64,000 nt of DNA, taken from positions 62,001-126,000 of the forward strand of contig NZ_PCDP01000028.1 of assembly GCF_003240585.1 (NCBI RefSeq). The letters run 5' to 3'. Below are positions 36,407-45,297 of the stretch, piece by piece. The position numbers were made by a program, and so were the translations under genes. Each line of letters begins with the position of its first letter. Position 1 is the stretch's first letter. The notes below the pieces were generated by a model. That model had not been told where the DNA came from and did no database searches. It worked only from the letters and a program-made list of their open reading frames with translations. Source of the DNA: Arminella tubonensis. Its GTDB lineage: Bacteria > Pseudomonadota > Alphaproteobacteria > Rhizobiales > Rhizobiaceae.

Positions 36407-36973
36407 ATGTCAACGAATGACACGCGGGAAGCAATCATGGACGCGGCCCGTCTGATGGTGCAGGCCAATGGCTACAATGCTTTGAGCTTCCGCGAGGTGG
36501 CCAAGGCCGTCGGCGTCAAGAGCGCCAGCGTCCACTATCATTTTCCCACCAAGGGTGACCTTGGCGCCGCCCTTGCCCGTCGCTACACCGAGGAACTCAC
36601 CGGCTATCTCGGCGGATTGCTGGCGTTACCAGATAGCGGCGAGAGGTGGGCGCAATACTACACCGACGTTTTCCGCTCGCCGCTCCTGAACGACAACCGC
36701 ATGTGCATGGCCGGCATCATGGCCGCCGAACACAGTGATTTGCCTTCCGAGGTTCGCCTCGAGGTGAACCGTTTCATCGACGCGAATGTCGAATGGCTGG
36801 CGGCGGTGCTCTCCAAACGAGCGCCGAAAGCGGATGCGGCGCTGATCCAGCGACAGGCACTTGCCATATTCGCTGCCATCGAAGGCGCCCAGTTGATAGC
36901 GAGAGGCCGCGGTGACATCGCCGCCTTTGACCAATCGGTGGAAGCGTATCGCGTGGCCGGTCTCCTCCCCTGA
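36407..36973 (+). CDS. TetR-family regulator of the GST gene
   Basis: 188 residues. The N-terminal HTH is LSFREVAKAVGVKSASVHYH, followed by FPTKGDLGAALARRY, the AcrR-type DNA-binding domain. The C-terminal ligand domain contains Cys in NRMCMAGIMAAEH, the TetR_C-type pattern seen in YxaF/LmrA-like regulators. AAAGGAG precedes the ATG. Divergent position and the paired sites 36318-36389 point to repression of itself and the GST gene. Confidence 0.9.
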   Translation: MSTNDTREAIMDAARLMVQANGYNALSFREVAKAVGVKSASVHYHFPTKGDLGAALARRYTEELTGYLGGLLALPDSGERWAQYYTDVFRSPLLNDNRMCMAGIMAAEHSDLPSEVRLEVNRFIDANVEWLAAVLSKRAPKADAALIQRQALAIFAAIEGAQLIARGRGDIAAFDQSVEAYRVAGLLP

Positions 36974-37001
36974 CGCCGTCAAACGCAACAGCCCGGTTTG
37001 T

Positions 37002-38585
37002 CTAGTGCGCGCCCGCACCTGTCCCTGCCTTGGGCTTCTGGGCAAAGAGCAGGGTGACGGCTGCGAGCGCTAGCAGGACCCCGATGACGGCGAAGGTGTC
37101 GCTGAAACCCATGATCAGCGCCTGCCGTTTGACGATGCGACCGAGTGCGATGACGGCCTGTTGGGCAGCAACGGCATGGTCGGAAACCCCGTGCGACATG
37201 AAGTAGCCGGTGATCTGGTCCAGACGCTGCCGCACCTCCTCGCGCGCAGGGGTGATCGACTGACCGATGATGTTCGAGTGGAACTGCTCGCGCTTGGTCA
37301 GAACCGTGCCAAGCGTCGCCGTACCCACGGCCCCGCCGAGGTTGCGCAGCATGTTGGTAAGTCCTGACGCGGCGGCGGCATCGGCAGCGGCAATACCCGC
37401 CGTCGTGATCGCCGTGATCGGCGTCAAAACAAGAGCCTGCCCGATTGCGCGGACAATGTTCGGTATCCAGAACTGGTCACCTGCACTGTCTCCCGAAAGC
37501 GTGATGTTCATGAAGCAGCTGATCGCAAAGATACTGATGCCGAGACAGCCGATATAGCGGGCGTCGAAGCGCTTCATCATCATTGGCACGAGCGGGATCA
37601 GGAGCAGTTGCGGCAGGCCGGTCCAGGCGAGAACATTGCCGATCTGTTCAGCATTGTAGCGCTGCACCTGGCCGAGATATTGCGGCAGGATATACACCGT
37701 CCCGAAGAGCGCGACGCCGACCAGCACATTGACCACGACGCCGATGCCGAAGTTGCGCTGCTTCAGCAGGCGCAGCTTTACCAGCGGCTTTTCCACGGCA
37801 AGCTCGATCCAAATGAAGGCGCTGAGAAAGACGAAGGCGACAAGGCTCAGTTTCAGAATAAACGGCGAGGAAAACCAGTCCTCCTTGTTTCCCTCTTCGA
37901 GCACGGTCTGGAACGCCGCCAGGCCGATCGCCATCGTGACGATGCCCGCCCAGTCCCCTTCCCTCAACAATCGCAGCTGCATCGGCGCCTTGTCGAGCGT
38001 TGCCGCAAGAGCAACGGCCATGATGGCGCTCGGAATGGCGTTGATGAAGAAAATGGTCTGCCAGCCGTAGTTCTCGGTCAGGTAGCCGCCGATTGTCGGG
38101 CCGATGGCAGGCGCGAAGGTGACCGAGAGCGCGAAGACGGCAAGGCCGATCGGCTGCTGCGGCTTTGGCAGCTTCGTCAGGACCATGGTGAAGGCCATGG
38201 GGATCAGCACGCCGCCGGCGAAACCCTGCAGGCCACGCATGACGATCATCGAGCCGAGATCATGGGTGAAGGCGCAGGCGATCGAGAACAAAGGAAACAG
38301 TATCGAATTCACGAGGATATAGCGGCGGAAAGAAAACACATTGCTGAAATAGGCGGTCAGCGGAATAACGATGATCTCGCCGATCAGATAGGACGTGGAT
38401 ATCCAGGCGCCGTTGTCGACGCCCGTCCCGATCCCGCCCTCGATATCGAGCAGCGAGGCATTGGTGATCTGGATGTTGAGAATAGCCATGAAGGCGCCGA
38501 TCATCCCGGCGAGAACGGCGATCCATTCCCTGGTGCTGGCGCGCGGCGGCGAGACCGCAGTGCCGGTTGATGCGATAGTAGACAT
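37002..38585 (-). CDS. emrB: Multidrug efflux permease, DHA2 family (EmrB-like)
   Basis: 527 residues with 14 predicted membrane helices. It opens with WIAVLAGMIGAFMAILNIQI and has ISTSYLIGEIIVIPLTAYFS and the motif C-like APAIGPTIGGYLTENYGWQ. AAGGA lies 9 bases before the ATG at 38585. It sits 26 bases downstream of an EmrA-like fusion protein gene on the same strand, the standard EmrAB pair for proton-driven export of hydrophobic compounds across both membranes. The symbol is by family. Confidence 0.9.
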   Translation of the reverse strand: MSTIASTGTAVSPPRASTREWIAVLAGMIGAFMAILNIQITNASLLDIEGGIGTGVDNGAWISTSYLIGEIIVIPLTAYFSNVFSFRRYILVNSILFPLFSIACAFTHDLGSMIVMRGLQGFAGGVLIPMAFTMVLTKLPKPQQPIGLAVFALSVTFAPAIGPTIGGYLTENYGWQTIFFINAIPSAIMAVALAATLDKAPMQLRLLREGDWAGIVTMAIGLAAFQTVLEEGNKEDWFSSPFILKLSLVAFVFLSAFIWIELAVEKPLVKLRLLKQRNFGIGVVVNVLVGVALFGTVYILPQYLGQVQRYNAEQIGNVLAWTGLPQLLLIPLVPMMMKRFDARYIGCLGISIFAISCFMNITLSGDSAGDQFWIPNIVRAIGQALVLTPITAITTAGIAAADAAAASGLTNMLRNLGGAVGTATLGTVLTKREQFHSNIIGQSITPAREEVRQRLDQITGYFMSHGVSDHAVAAQQAVIALGRIVKRQALIMGFSDTFAVIGVLLALAAVTLLFAQKPKAGTGAGAH

Positions 38586-38611
38586 GACACGATCCTTCTG
38601 ACCCCTCGGGG

Positions 38612-39817
38612 TCAATGGCTCTGGCGCTTGGCAGCATCGGCCTTTGTGTCGATGCTCGGCTGGACAGACATGCCGGGACGCAGATCTCCGGCGGCAATGC
38701 TATCGGCGTCGAGAACGATCTTCACCGGGATGCGCTGGACGACCTTGGTGAAGTTGCCGGTGGCATTGTCGGGCGGCAGCAACGCAAATTCCTGGCCGCT
38801 TGCCGGAGCAAGGCTGTCGACGTGGCCGTGATAGACCCTGCCCGGGAACATATCGACGTCGATATCGACCTGTTGTCCTGGACGGACGTCGGTCAGCTGC
38901 GTTTCCTTGTAGTTGGCGATGACATAGGCAGCCGTAGTCGGCACGACCGACATCAGTTGCGTGCCCGCCTGGACATACTGGCCGACGCGGAGCGTGCGAT
39001 TTCCCACAACGCCGTCGACGGGAGCGACAATGGTTGCATAGGAGAGATTGAGTTCGGCTTGATGCTGGACAGCCTGACTATGGGCAAGCGTCGCGCTGGC
39101 TTGGGCCACTTCCGCCTTCAGCAAATCGACCTGCTTCGTCGCTCCTTCGAGAGAGGCGTTGTCGCGAACAATCGCGGCCTTGGCAGAGGCGATCTGAGAT
39201 GCGGCCTGCTGGGCGGTCTGAACGGAGGCAAAGCCGTTGGTGGCCAGTCCGGCGTAGCGTTTGTCGTTCTGCTCGGCAAACGTCTCATTGGCGCGATCGA
39301 CGTCGACCGTCGCTCGGGCCGCGGCGATCGTCGATTGTTGGATGTCCAGGGAAGCCTGCTTGGCCTGGACGGTGGCCTCTGCTGCAGCGACATCGGCCTT
39401 GGCCTGGTCGAGAGCGGCCACATAGTCGCGGTCGTCTATACGGGCGAGCGGCTGGCCGGCCTTGACAGTTTCATTGTCGCCGACGAGCGCTGCTGCGATA
39501 TAGCCTGAAACCTTCGGCGCAATGGAGCTGCTGTCGGCTTTCACATAGGCATCATCCGTCGAGATCTCGAAACGGCCGACGGTCCAGTATTCGTGACCAT
39601 AGTACGCGCCTGCGGCAATCAGGGCGATGGCAGTCGCACCCAAAAGCAACGAACGACCGCCGCGCTTGCGGATAGGTGTTTCGCCAGCAGCCGTCGCCGG
39701 AAGGGCTTCGGCGATTTTCGCCGGCTTGGCCGCTTCCAGGGTCGGCGTGGCGACGGGCTGAATTTCAACCTTCGCGGCCGGAGCAGAATTGTTGTTCAGG
39801 GCATGCAGCTTGGTCAT
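38612..39817 (-). CDS. emrA: Multidrug efflux membrane-fusion protein (EmrA/HlyD family)
   Basis: 401 residues. There is a cytoplasmic N-terminus of about 60 residues rich in Ala/Pro, one membrane helix (LLLGATAIALIAAGAYYG), the lipoyl half-motifs APKVSGYIAAALVGDNETVK and APVDGVVGNRTLRVGQYV, and an Ala-rich coiled-coil hairpin between them. The C-terminal barrel ends PGMSVQPSIDTK. It bridges EmrB and an outer-membrane channel. It is the first gene of the pair, divergent from a TetR gene that probably controls it. Confidence 0.9.
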   Translation of the reverse strand: MTKLHALNNNSAPAAKVEIQPVATPTLEAAKPAKIAEALPATAAGETPIRKRGGRSLLLGATAIALIAAGAYYGHEYWTVGRFEISTDDAYVKADSSSIAPKVSGYIAAALVGDNETVKAGQPLARIDDRDYVAALDQAKADVAAAEATVQAKQASLDIQQSTIAAARATVDVDRANETFAEQNDKRYAGLATNGFASVQTAQQAASQIASAKAAIVRDNASLEGATKQVDLLKAEVAQASATLAHSQAVQHQAELNLSYATIVAPVDGVVGNRTLRVGQYVQAGTQLMSVVPTTAAYVIANYKETQLTDVRPGQQVDIDVDMFPGRVYHGHVDSLAPASGQEFALLPPDNATGNFTKVVQRIPVKIVLDADSIAAGDLRPGMSVQPSIDTKADAAKRQSH

Positions 39818-39876
39818 TGTGGTCTCCTGGTGCCGGTCGCCGTCGTTGGCGCCGCGGCCTCTGAATGCGTAAATGC

Positions 39877-39906
39877 TATTTTGGAAACTTGCTGTTTTCT
39901 AAAATA
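39877..39906. promoter_or_regulatory. Imperfect palindrome, probable TetR operator of emrAB
   Basis: A 30-bp element with 12-base arms around a 6-base centre; TATTTTGGAAAC and TTTTCTAAAATA match as inverted repeats at 10 of 12 positions. It lies between the divergent emrA and TetR genes, near both starts. Confidence 0.65.
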
Positions 39907-39948
39907 TGCCTTATAAAGCGAATGTCAATATGAATTTGGAAAATCATC

Positions 39949-40596
39949 ATGGTCGAAATTACGAAAATTGAGACGCGGTCGCGTGGACGGCCGCAGGTCC
40001 GCTGCGACGACGACACCAAAAGCGTCATCATCGAGGCTGCGAACGATCAATTTCGGGAACGCGGCTACGCTGCCGCCAGTATTAGCGTGATCGCGCAGAA
40101 TGCCGGCGTTTCGACCAAAACACTCTACCGGCTGTTTCCGGCCAAGGCCGATCTCTTTTCCAGCGTAATCTCGGAAAAGATCGGGCGTTTCTTTCTGGCG
40201 CTGGACCAGGGCATGCTTGCAACAATGGGTCTGCGCGAGGGGTTGGAGCGCATACTGACTGCCTACGGCATGCTGACCCTTTCAGACGAAACCGTTCGCA
40301 TGACGCGGCTGGTCGTGGGCGAGTCCGATCGGTTCCCCGAGATGGCCACCGCCTTTTACGAGCGTGCGATTATTCCGACCAACAGGGTGATGGAAGATTG
40401 GTTGCGTCGTCAATGCGAACGCGGGCTGATCGAGCTTGAGGACCCGCACGAGGCATGCGGCATGCTGCGTGGAATGATGATCATGGAGCCGCAGCGCGCA
40501 GCAACCCTGGGCCAGAAGCCCGCGCCGGGAACCGAGGAGATCAGAGCCCGGGCAACAATGTGCGCAGGCCTGTTCCTCAAGGGCTGCACTCTTTGA
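39949..40596 (+). CDS. TetR-family regulator of the emrAB-like pump
   Basis: 215 residues. After a basic leader (SRGRPQVRC), the HTH is AAASISVIAQNAGVSTKTLYR followed by LFPAKADLFSSVI. The C-terminal domain resembles AcrR/RutR-type TetR_C with LVVGESDRFPEMATAFYERA. It is divergent from emrA with a shared palindrome, so it probably represses the pump until a ligand binds. Confidence 0.9.
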   Translation: MVEITKIETRSRGRPQVRCDDDTKSVIIEAANDQFRERGYAAASISVIAQNAGVSTKTLYRLFPAKADLFSSVISEKIGRFFLALDQGMLATMGLREGLERILTAYGMLTLSDETVRMTRLVVGESDRFPEMATAFYERAIIPTNRVMEDWLRRQCERGLIELEDPHEACGMLRGMMIMEPQRAATLGQKPAPGTEEIRARATMCAGLFLKGCTL

Positions 40597-40641
40597 ATTC
40601 CTCGCCGGCATGCCGGAATGGCGTCGCCTCAGGCCTGATCG

Positions 40642-41238
40642 CTATTCATTGACCAGCGCTAGGATCAGCTGCTGAATCTTGCCGCCCTTGCTCATCTCGG
40701 CGTGATCGAAATCGATGTTTTGCTTTTGACGAAAGTCCGATATCTCGGAGAGCCGTCTTGTCAGCTCGATCCGAATCTTCTGGCATTTCGGATCATCGGG
40801 AACGGACAGGCCAGCCGTCGCCATCTCGATCTTCTTCACCATGTCCTTGATGAAGCCGCCATGCACATGCTCATGGTCCCGTACGCCGGCTATGAATGTC
40901 CGCCAACGCTTCTCTGTGGAGGCCGGTAGCTGCTCGGTCGGCTTGGGAAGCGTGTAGGTGATGACGAGATTGGGCCGCACGGAGACCAGCGTGCAGATAT
41001 CGCCTTCAGTCTCGTATTTTCTCGACCATGTCAGCTTGAAATTGGTATGCGCGATGACCCGGAGACCTTTGCCGATCTCAGGCCCTCGCTCGCCGATGGA
41101 CGCATAGAGCTCAGCACCGGATTTCCCAGCGATCGAATAGTTCTGGACCTTTTCAACCGCCTGCCATTCTGCACGTGCGGCACTCGGCAATGATGTGAAA
41201 GCGCTGAGCAGCAAGCAAAATCCGACGACTATTTTCAC
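40642..41238 (-). CDS. DUF922 secreted protein, putative zinc protease
   Basis: 198 residues. The signal peptide (MKIVVGFCLLLSAFTSL...AARA) is cleaved near residue 23. The mature domain has WSRKYETEGDICTLVSV and a DHEHVHGGF segment whose HEHVH fits HExxH, the zinc-protease motif of DUF922 proteins. Many rhizobia carry one copy, and its target is unknown. Periplasmic or extracellular location follows from the signal peptide. No neighbour suggests a role. Confidence 0.82.
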   Translation of the reverse strand: MKIVVGFCLLLSAFTSLPSAARAEWQAVEKVQNYSIAGKSGAELYASIGERGPEIGKGLRVIAHTNFKLTWSRKYETEGDICTLVSVRPNLVITYTLPKPTEQLPASTEKRWRTFIAGVRDHEHVHGGFIKDMVKKIEMATAGLSVPDDPKCQKIRIELTRRLSEISDFRQKQNIDFDHAEMSKGGKIQQLILALVNE

Positions 41239-41363
41239 GCGAATCCTCGACGATCATTGCTTTATTCGACAGACAACTAGATGGGACAGACACCGTCTTC
41301 AATCGGCCATGTGCAGATACGGTCGCTTATTTCCAAACTCCGCAAGTCGTAACTCTGGACAGC

Positions 41364-41398
41364 AAAAAGCCGGGCGGATGCATTGGCACCCGCCCGGC
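41364..41398 (-). terminator. Intrinsic terminator of the glp operon
   Basis: 9-bp perfect GC stem (41369-41377 with 41390-41398) followed on the minus strand by five Ts, 11 bases beyond the glpV stop. Confidence 0.85.
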
Positions 41399-41409
41399 CA
41401 GGTCTATCT

Positions 41410-43134
41410 TTACTTCGACTGCCAGCTCTTGACGAGCTCGTCGTAGTTGATGGTGACCGGCTTTTCCTTCTCGTCCGCGATCTTCAGCTGAGGAGCGAGG
41501 TTGCCTTTCTTGACAGCATCTGCGTTCCAGTAGGCCAGATCGTGCTCATCGGCGAGCTTGGGTCCGATGTCACCCTGGATGCCGGCGCGTTCGATACGCT
41601 GAAGCACCTTCTCCTGTTCGGCGCACAGCGAGTCCATCGCACCTTGAGCATCCTTCGCACCGGCGGCGGCGTCGCCAACGGCTTGCCACCACAGCTGCGC
41701 AAGCTTCGGATAGTCCGGAACGTTGGTGCCTGTCGGCGACCACTGCACGCGGGCCGGCGAGCGATAGAACTCGATAAGACCCCCGAGCTTCGGAGCGCGT
41801 TCGGTGAAGCTCTTGTCGCGGATGGTGGATTCGCGGATGAAGGTGAGACCGACCTGGCTCTTCTTCACGTCGACGGTTTTCGACGTCACGAACTGCGCAT
41901 AGAGCCATGCGGCCTTGGCGCGGTCGACAGGCGTCGACTTCATCAGCGTCCAGGAGCCCACGTCCTGATAGCCGAGCTTCATGCCGTCCTTCCAGTAGAC
42001 ACCATGCGGCGACGGTGCCATGCGCCATTTCGGCGTGCCGTCGTCATTCATGACAGGCAGGCCGGGCTTGACCATGTCGGCGGTGAAGGCGGTGTACCAG
42101 AAGATCTGCTGAGCGACGTTGCCCTGCGCGGGAACTGGACCGCTTTCGGAGAAGGTCATGCCCTGGGCTTCCGGCGGTGCATAGGCCTTGATCCAGTCGA
42201 GATATTTCTGGATCGAATAGACGGCGGCCGGCCCGTTGGTATCGCCGCCGCGAGCAACGCAAGATCCGACCGGACGGGAATTGTCGTCAACCTTGATGCC
42301 CCATTCGTCGACGGGAAGGCCGTTTGGCAGTCCCTTGTCACCGTTGCCGGCCATCGAGAGCCAGGCGTCAGTGAACCGCCAGCCGAGCGACGGATCCTTC
42401 TTGCCGTAGTCCATATGGCCGAAGACCTTCTTGCCGTTTACATCGCGGCCGGAGAAGAACTGGGCAATATCTTCATAAGCAGACCAGTTGACCGGAACGC
42501 CGAGCTCGTAGCCGTATTTCGCCTTGAAGTCGGCCTTGTTCTTCGCGTCATTAAACCAGTCATAACGGAACCAGTAGAGGTTCGCGAACTGCTGGTCAGG
42601 AAGCTGGTAGAGCTTCTTGTCAGGAGCCGTGGTGAACGAAGTCCCAATAAAGTCTTTGAGGTCGAGCCCCGGATTGGTGACATCCTTGCCTTCACCAGCC
42701 ATCCAGTCGGTCAGGTTGCGGACCTGCTTGTAGCGCCAATGCGTTCCGATCAGATCGGAATCGTTGACCCAGCCGTCATAGAGATTCTGGCCAGTCTGCA
42801 TCTGCGTCTGGATCTTCTCGACGACATCTCCCTCCTGGATGACGTCGTGCGTGACCTTGATGCCGGTGATGGCGGTAAAGGCAGGCGCTAGAACCTGCGA
42901 TTCATACTGGTGAGTCGTCAGGGTTTCGGAGACGACCTTGATTTCCATTCCGTTGAAGGGCTTGGCCGCGTCAACGAACCATTGCATTTCCTTTTCCTGC
43001 TCAGCGCGGGAAAGGGTCGAAACGCCGCCTATCTCCTTGTCGAGAAAGGTTTTGGCCTCGTCCATACCGGCATAAGCCGAGCCTGAAAGAGCAAGCAGTG
43101 TCACTGCCGTTGTCGTCAATAGATGCCTTCGCAT
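41410..43134 (-). CDS. glpV: Glycerol ABC transporter substrate-binding protein
   Basis: 574 residues. The signal peptide MRRHLLTTTAVTLLALSGSAYAG starts at ATG 43134, which has GGGAGGATAAT upstream. It is a large family 1 binding protein: HDVIQEGDVVEKIQTQMQTG, NLYWFRYDWFNDAKNK and QVGLTFIRESTIRD. Size, and position as last gene after two ATPases, two permeases and a small DUF2160 protein, match the rhizobial glpSTPQUV glycerol importer. A strong terminator follows. Confidence 0.9.
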   Translation of the reverse strand: MRRHLLTTTAVTLLALSGSAYAGMDEAKTFLDKEIGGVSTLSRAEQEKEMQWFVDAAKPFNGMEIKVVSETLTTHQYESQVLAPAFTAITGIKVTHDVIQEGDVVEKIQTQMQTGQNLYDGWVNDSDLIGTHWRYKQVRNLTDWMAGEGKDVTNPGLDLKDFIGTSFTTAPDKKLYQLPDQQFANLYWFRYDWFNDAKNKADFKAKYGYELGVPVNWSAYEDIAQFFSGRDVNGKKVFGHMDYGKKDPSLGWRFTDAWLSMAGNGDKGLPNGLPVDEWGIKVDDNSRPVGSCVARGGDTNGPAAVYSIQKYLDWIKAYAPPEAQGMTFSESGPVPAQGNVAQQIFWYTAFTADMVKPGLPVMNDDGTPKWRMAPSPHGVYWKDGMKLGYQDVGSWTLMKSTPVDRAKAAWLYAQFVTSKTVDVKKSQVGLTFIRESTIRDKSFTERAPKLGGLIEFYRSPARVQWSPTGTNVPDYPKLAQLWWQAVGDAAAGAKDAQGAMDSLCAEQEKVLQRIERAGIQGDIGPKLADEHDLAYWNADAVKKGNLAPQLKIADEKEKPVTINYDELVKSWQSK

Positions 43135-43215
43135 ATTATCCTCCCAAAGGTTTGCGATTGCAGTCCTCACGTTCCAGGCGGCCAGTCCTACCCCGGCCAT
43201 CTGTATCAACTTGCA

Positions 43216-43503
43216 TCACACATAACGAAATACGCCGACGGCGTAGATTACGGAGATGGCAAGAGCCCACCACAGGTTGGGTCCACCCAGACCCAGCCAT
43301 GCAAGATGAATGAAAGCCGCTCCAAGCAGCGATACGAACAGCCGGTCGCCGCGCGTCGTCTCAAAGCGGAGAATGCCGACGCGGGGATTGCCGCCAGGCG
43401 AAAGATATTCCCAGACGCCCATGCCAAGGATCAAAGTGAGAATGACGACGAAGAAGATGGCGGTCGGCCAGGTCCAGGCCATCCATGTAAAATCGAGGTT
43501 CAT
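43216..43503 (-). CDS. glpU: Small membrane protein of the glycerol transporter (DUF2160)
   Basis: 95 residues from ATG 43503 with GGGAGGGTG upstream. Two membrane segments are visible (MAWTWPTAIFFVVILTLILG, then AAFIHLAWLGLGGPNLWWAL) with a polar stretch between (SPGGNPRVGILRFETTRGDR). This two-helix DUF2160 protein is found in glycerol transporter operons between the second permease and the binding protein. Its function in transport is not established. It starts 2 bases after the glpQ stop. Confidence 0.88.
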   Translation of the reverse strand: MNLDFTWMAWTWPTAIFFVVILTLILGMGVWEYLSPGGNPRVGILRFETTRGDRLFVSLLGAAFIHLAWLGLGGPNLWWALAISVIYAVGVFRYV

Positions 43504-43505
43504 GC

Positions 43506-44423
43506 TCACACCCTCCCCAGGGCGAAGCCCTTGGCGATGTAGTTTCGGACGAAGTAGATGACGAGCGCGCCGGGAATGAGCGTCAACACGCCGGCAGCCG
43601 CCAGAAGCCCCCAATCCATGCCGGACGCCGACACCGTACGGGTCATCGTTGCCGCGATCGGTTTGGCGTCGGTCGTCGTCAGTGTCCTTGCCAAAAGCAG
43701 CTCGACCCAGGAGAACATGAAGCAGAAGAAGGCCGCGACGCCGATGCCGCTGGCGATCATCGGGACGAAGATCTTCAGGAAGAACCGCGGGAACGAATAG
43801 CCGTCGATATAGGCCGTCTCGTCGATTTCCTTCGGCACACCCGACATGAAGCCTTCAAGGATCCATACCGCCAGCGGCACATTGAACAGGCAATGCGCCA
43901 GCGCCACGGCGATATGCGTGTCGATCAGGCCGAAGGCGGAATAGAGCTGGAAGAATGGCAAGGCGAAGACCGCCGGCGGCGCCATCCGGTTCGTCAGCAG
44001 CCAGAAGAACAGATGCTTGTCGCCGAGGAAGCGATAGCGCGAAAAGGCATAGGCCGCCGGCAGCGCCGCGCATACCGAGATCACCATGTTCATGACGACA
44101 TAGATGATCGAGTTGATGTAGCCGGAGTACCAAGCCTTTTCGGTGAAGATGATGTAGTAGTTTCGAAGCGTCGGCGCATGCGGGTAGATCGTCAGCGAGT
44201 TGACGATCTCGTCGTTGGTCTTGAAGCTCATATTGATGAGCCAATAGATCGGCAGGAGCAGAATGATGATGTAGATCGTCGGGATCAGCCAGCGGAACCG
44301 CGATTCTTCCCGGTTCAGACGGCGGACGTCGTTTCTCGGCATCTCATGCGCGGAATCTGCGGATCTTGCTTGACCGTTCATCGTTTCCCGCTCCGCATTC
44401 GTGGTTCCCTGGCTGACAGACAT
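43506..44423 (-). CDS. glpQ: Glycerol ABC transporter permease 2
   Basis: 305 residues. A polar N-terminus of about 45 residues precedes six membrane helices (LIPTIYIIILLLPIYWLINM first), and MSFKTNDEIVNSLTIYPHAP is the MalG-type loop. The coupling loop is PKEIDETAYIDGYSFPRFFL. GGAGGG lies 7 bases before ATG 44423. It is 4 bases from the glpP stop and forms the channel with GlpP. This glpQ is a permease, not the phosphodiesterase of the same name in enteric bacteria. Confidence 0.9.
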   Translation of the reverse strand: MSVSQGTTNAERETMNGQARSADSAHEMPRNDVRRLNREESRFRWLIPTIYIIILLLPIYWLINMSFKTNDEIVNSLTIYPHAPTLRNYYIIFTEKAWYSGYINSIIYVVMNMVISVCAALPAAYAFSRYRFLGDKHLFFWLLTNRMAPPAVFALPFFQLYSAFGLIDTHIAVALAHCLFNVPLAVWILEGFMSGVPKEIDETAYIDGYSFPRFFLKIFVPMIASGIGVAAFFCFMFSWVELLLARTLTTTDAKPIAATMTRTVSASGMDWGLLAAAGVLTLIPGALVIYFVRNYIAKGFALGRV

Positions 44424-44427
44424 GATT

Positions 44428-45294
44428 TCAGCCCTCCGCGTCGTAGGTCGTCATGACGGTGTAGAACACCCATGACAAAAGCAGGATGATGAGGAAGTAG
44501 ACCAGCGACATCGCCGCCGCCGGACCGAGGTCAAATTGACCGAGGGCCGTCTTGACGAGGTCGATCGACAGGAAGGTCGTCGAATTGCCTGGCCCGCCGC
44601 CGGTGACAACAAACGGCTCCGTGTAGATCATGAAACTGTCCATGAACCGCAGGAGAACCGCGATCAGCAGCACGCGCTTCATCTTGGGAAGCTGGATGTA
44701 GCGGAAAACGGACCAGCCGGAGGCGCCGTCGATCTTCGCAGCCTGATAGTAGGCATCGGGGATGGATACTAGGCCGGCGTAGCAGAGCAGCACGACGAGG
44801 CTCGTCCAGTGCCACACATCCATCACGATGACGGTGATCCACGCATCGAGCGGATGCTGGACATAGTTGTAGTCGATGCCCAGCGCGTTGACATAGTAGC
44901 CAAGCAGCCCGATGTCGTTTCTGCCAAATACCTGCCAGATCGTGCCGACGACATTCCACGGAATCAATAGCGGCAGCGCCATGAACACCAGGCAGAACGG
45001 GACTCCCAGTCCCTTCTTCGGCATGTTCAACGCGATAAAAATGCCAAGCGGTACTTCGATCAGAAGAATAATGGCCGAAAATACCAGATTGCGCCCCATG
45101 GAGGCCCAGAAGCGCGGCGAAGCGAGCAACTGGGTGAACCATTCGGTCCCTGCCCAGAAGAACTGATTGTTGCCGAACGTATCCTGCATCGAGTAGTTGA
45201 CCACCGTCATCAAGGGAATGACGGCCGAGAAGGCAACCAGCAGCAGCACCGGCAGCACTAGAAACCACGCCTTGTTGTTCCATGTCTTGTCCAT
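44428..45294 (-). CDS. glpP: Glycerol ABC transporter permease 1
   Basis: 288 residues. Six membrane helices (FLVLPVLLLVAFSAVIPLMT first), the MalF-type NNQFFWAGTEWFTQLL loop and the coupling segment PDAYYQAAKIDGASGWSVFR. It starts 3 bases after the glpT stop and is followed closely by glpQ. Its role is assigned from the conserved rhizobial glpSTPQUV order. Confidence 0.9.
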   Translation of the reverse strand: MDKTWNNKAWFLVLPVLLLVAFSAVIPLMTVVNYSMQDTFGNNQFFWAGTEWFTQLLASPRFWASMGRNLVFSAIILLIEVPLGIFIALNMPKKGLGVPFCLVFMALPLLIPWNVVGTIWQVFGRNDIGLLGYYVNALGIDYNYVQHPLDAWITVIVMDVWHWTSLVVLLCYAGLVSIPDAYYQAAKIDGASGWSVFRYIQLPKMKRVLLIAVLLRFMDSFMIYTEPFVVTGGGPGNSTTFLSIDLVKTALGQFDLGPAAAMSLVYFLIILLLSWVFYTVMTTYDAEG

Positions 45295-45297
45295 GGC

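Noticed and set aside
41383..42891. 502-codon plus-strand open frame
   Set aside because: Antisense to glpV, which has a signal peptide, ribosome binding site and full family motifs.
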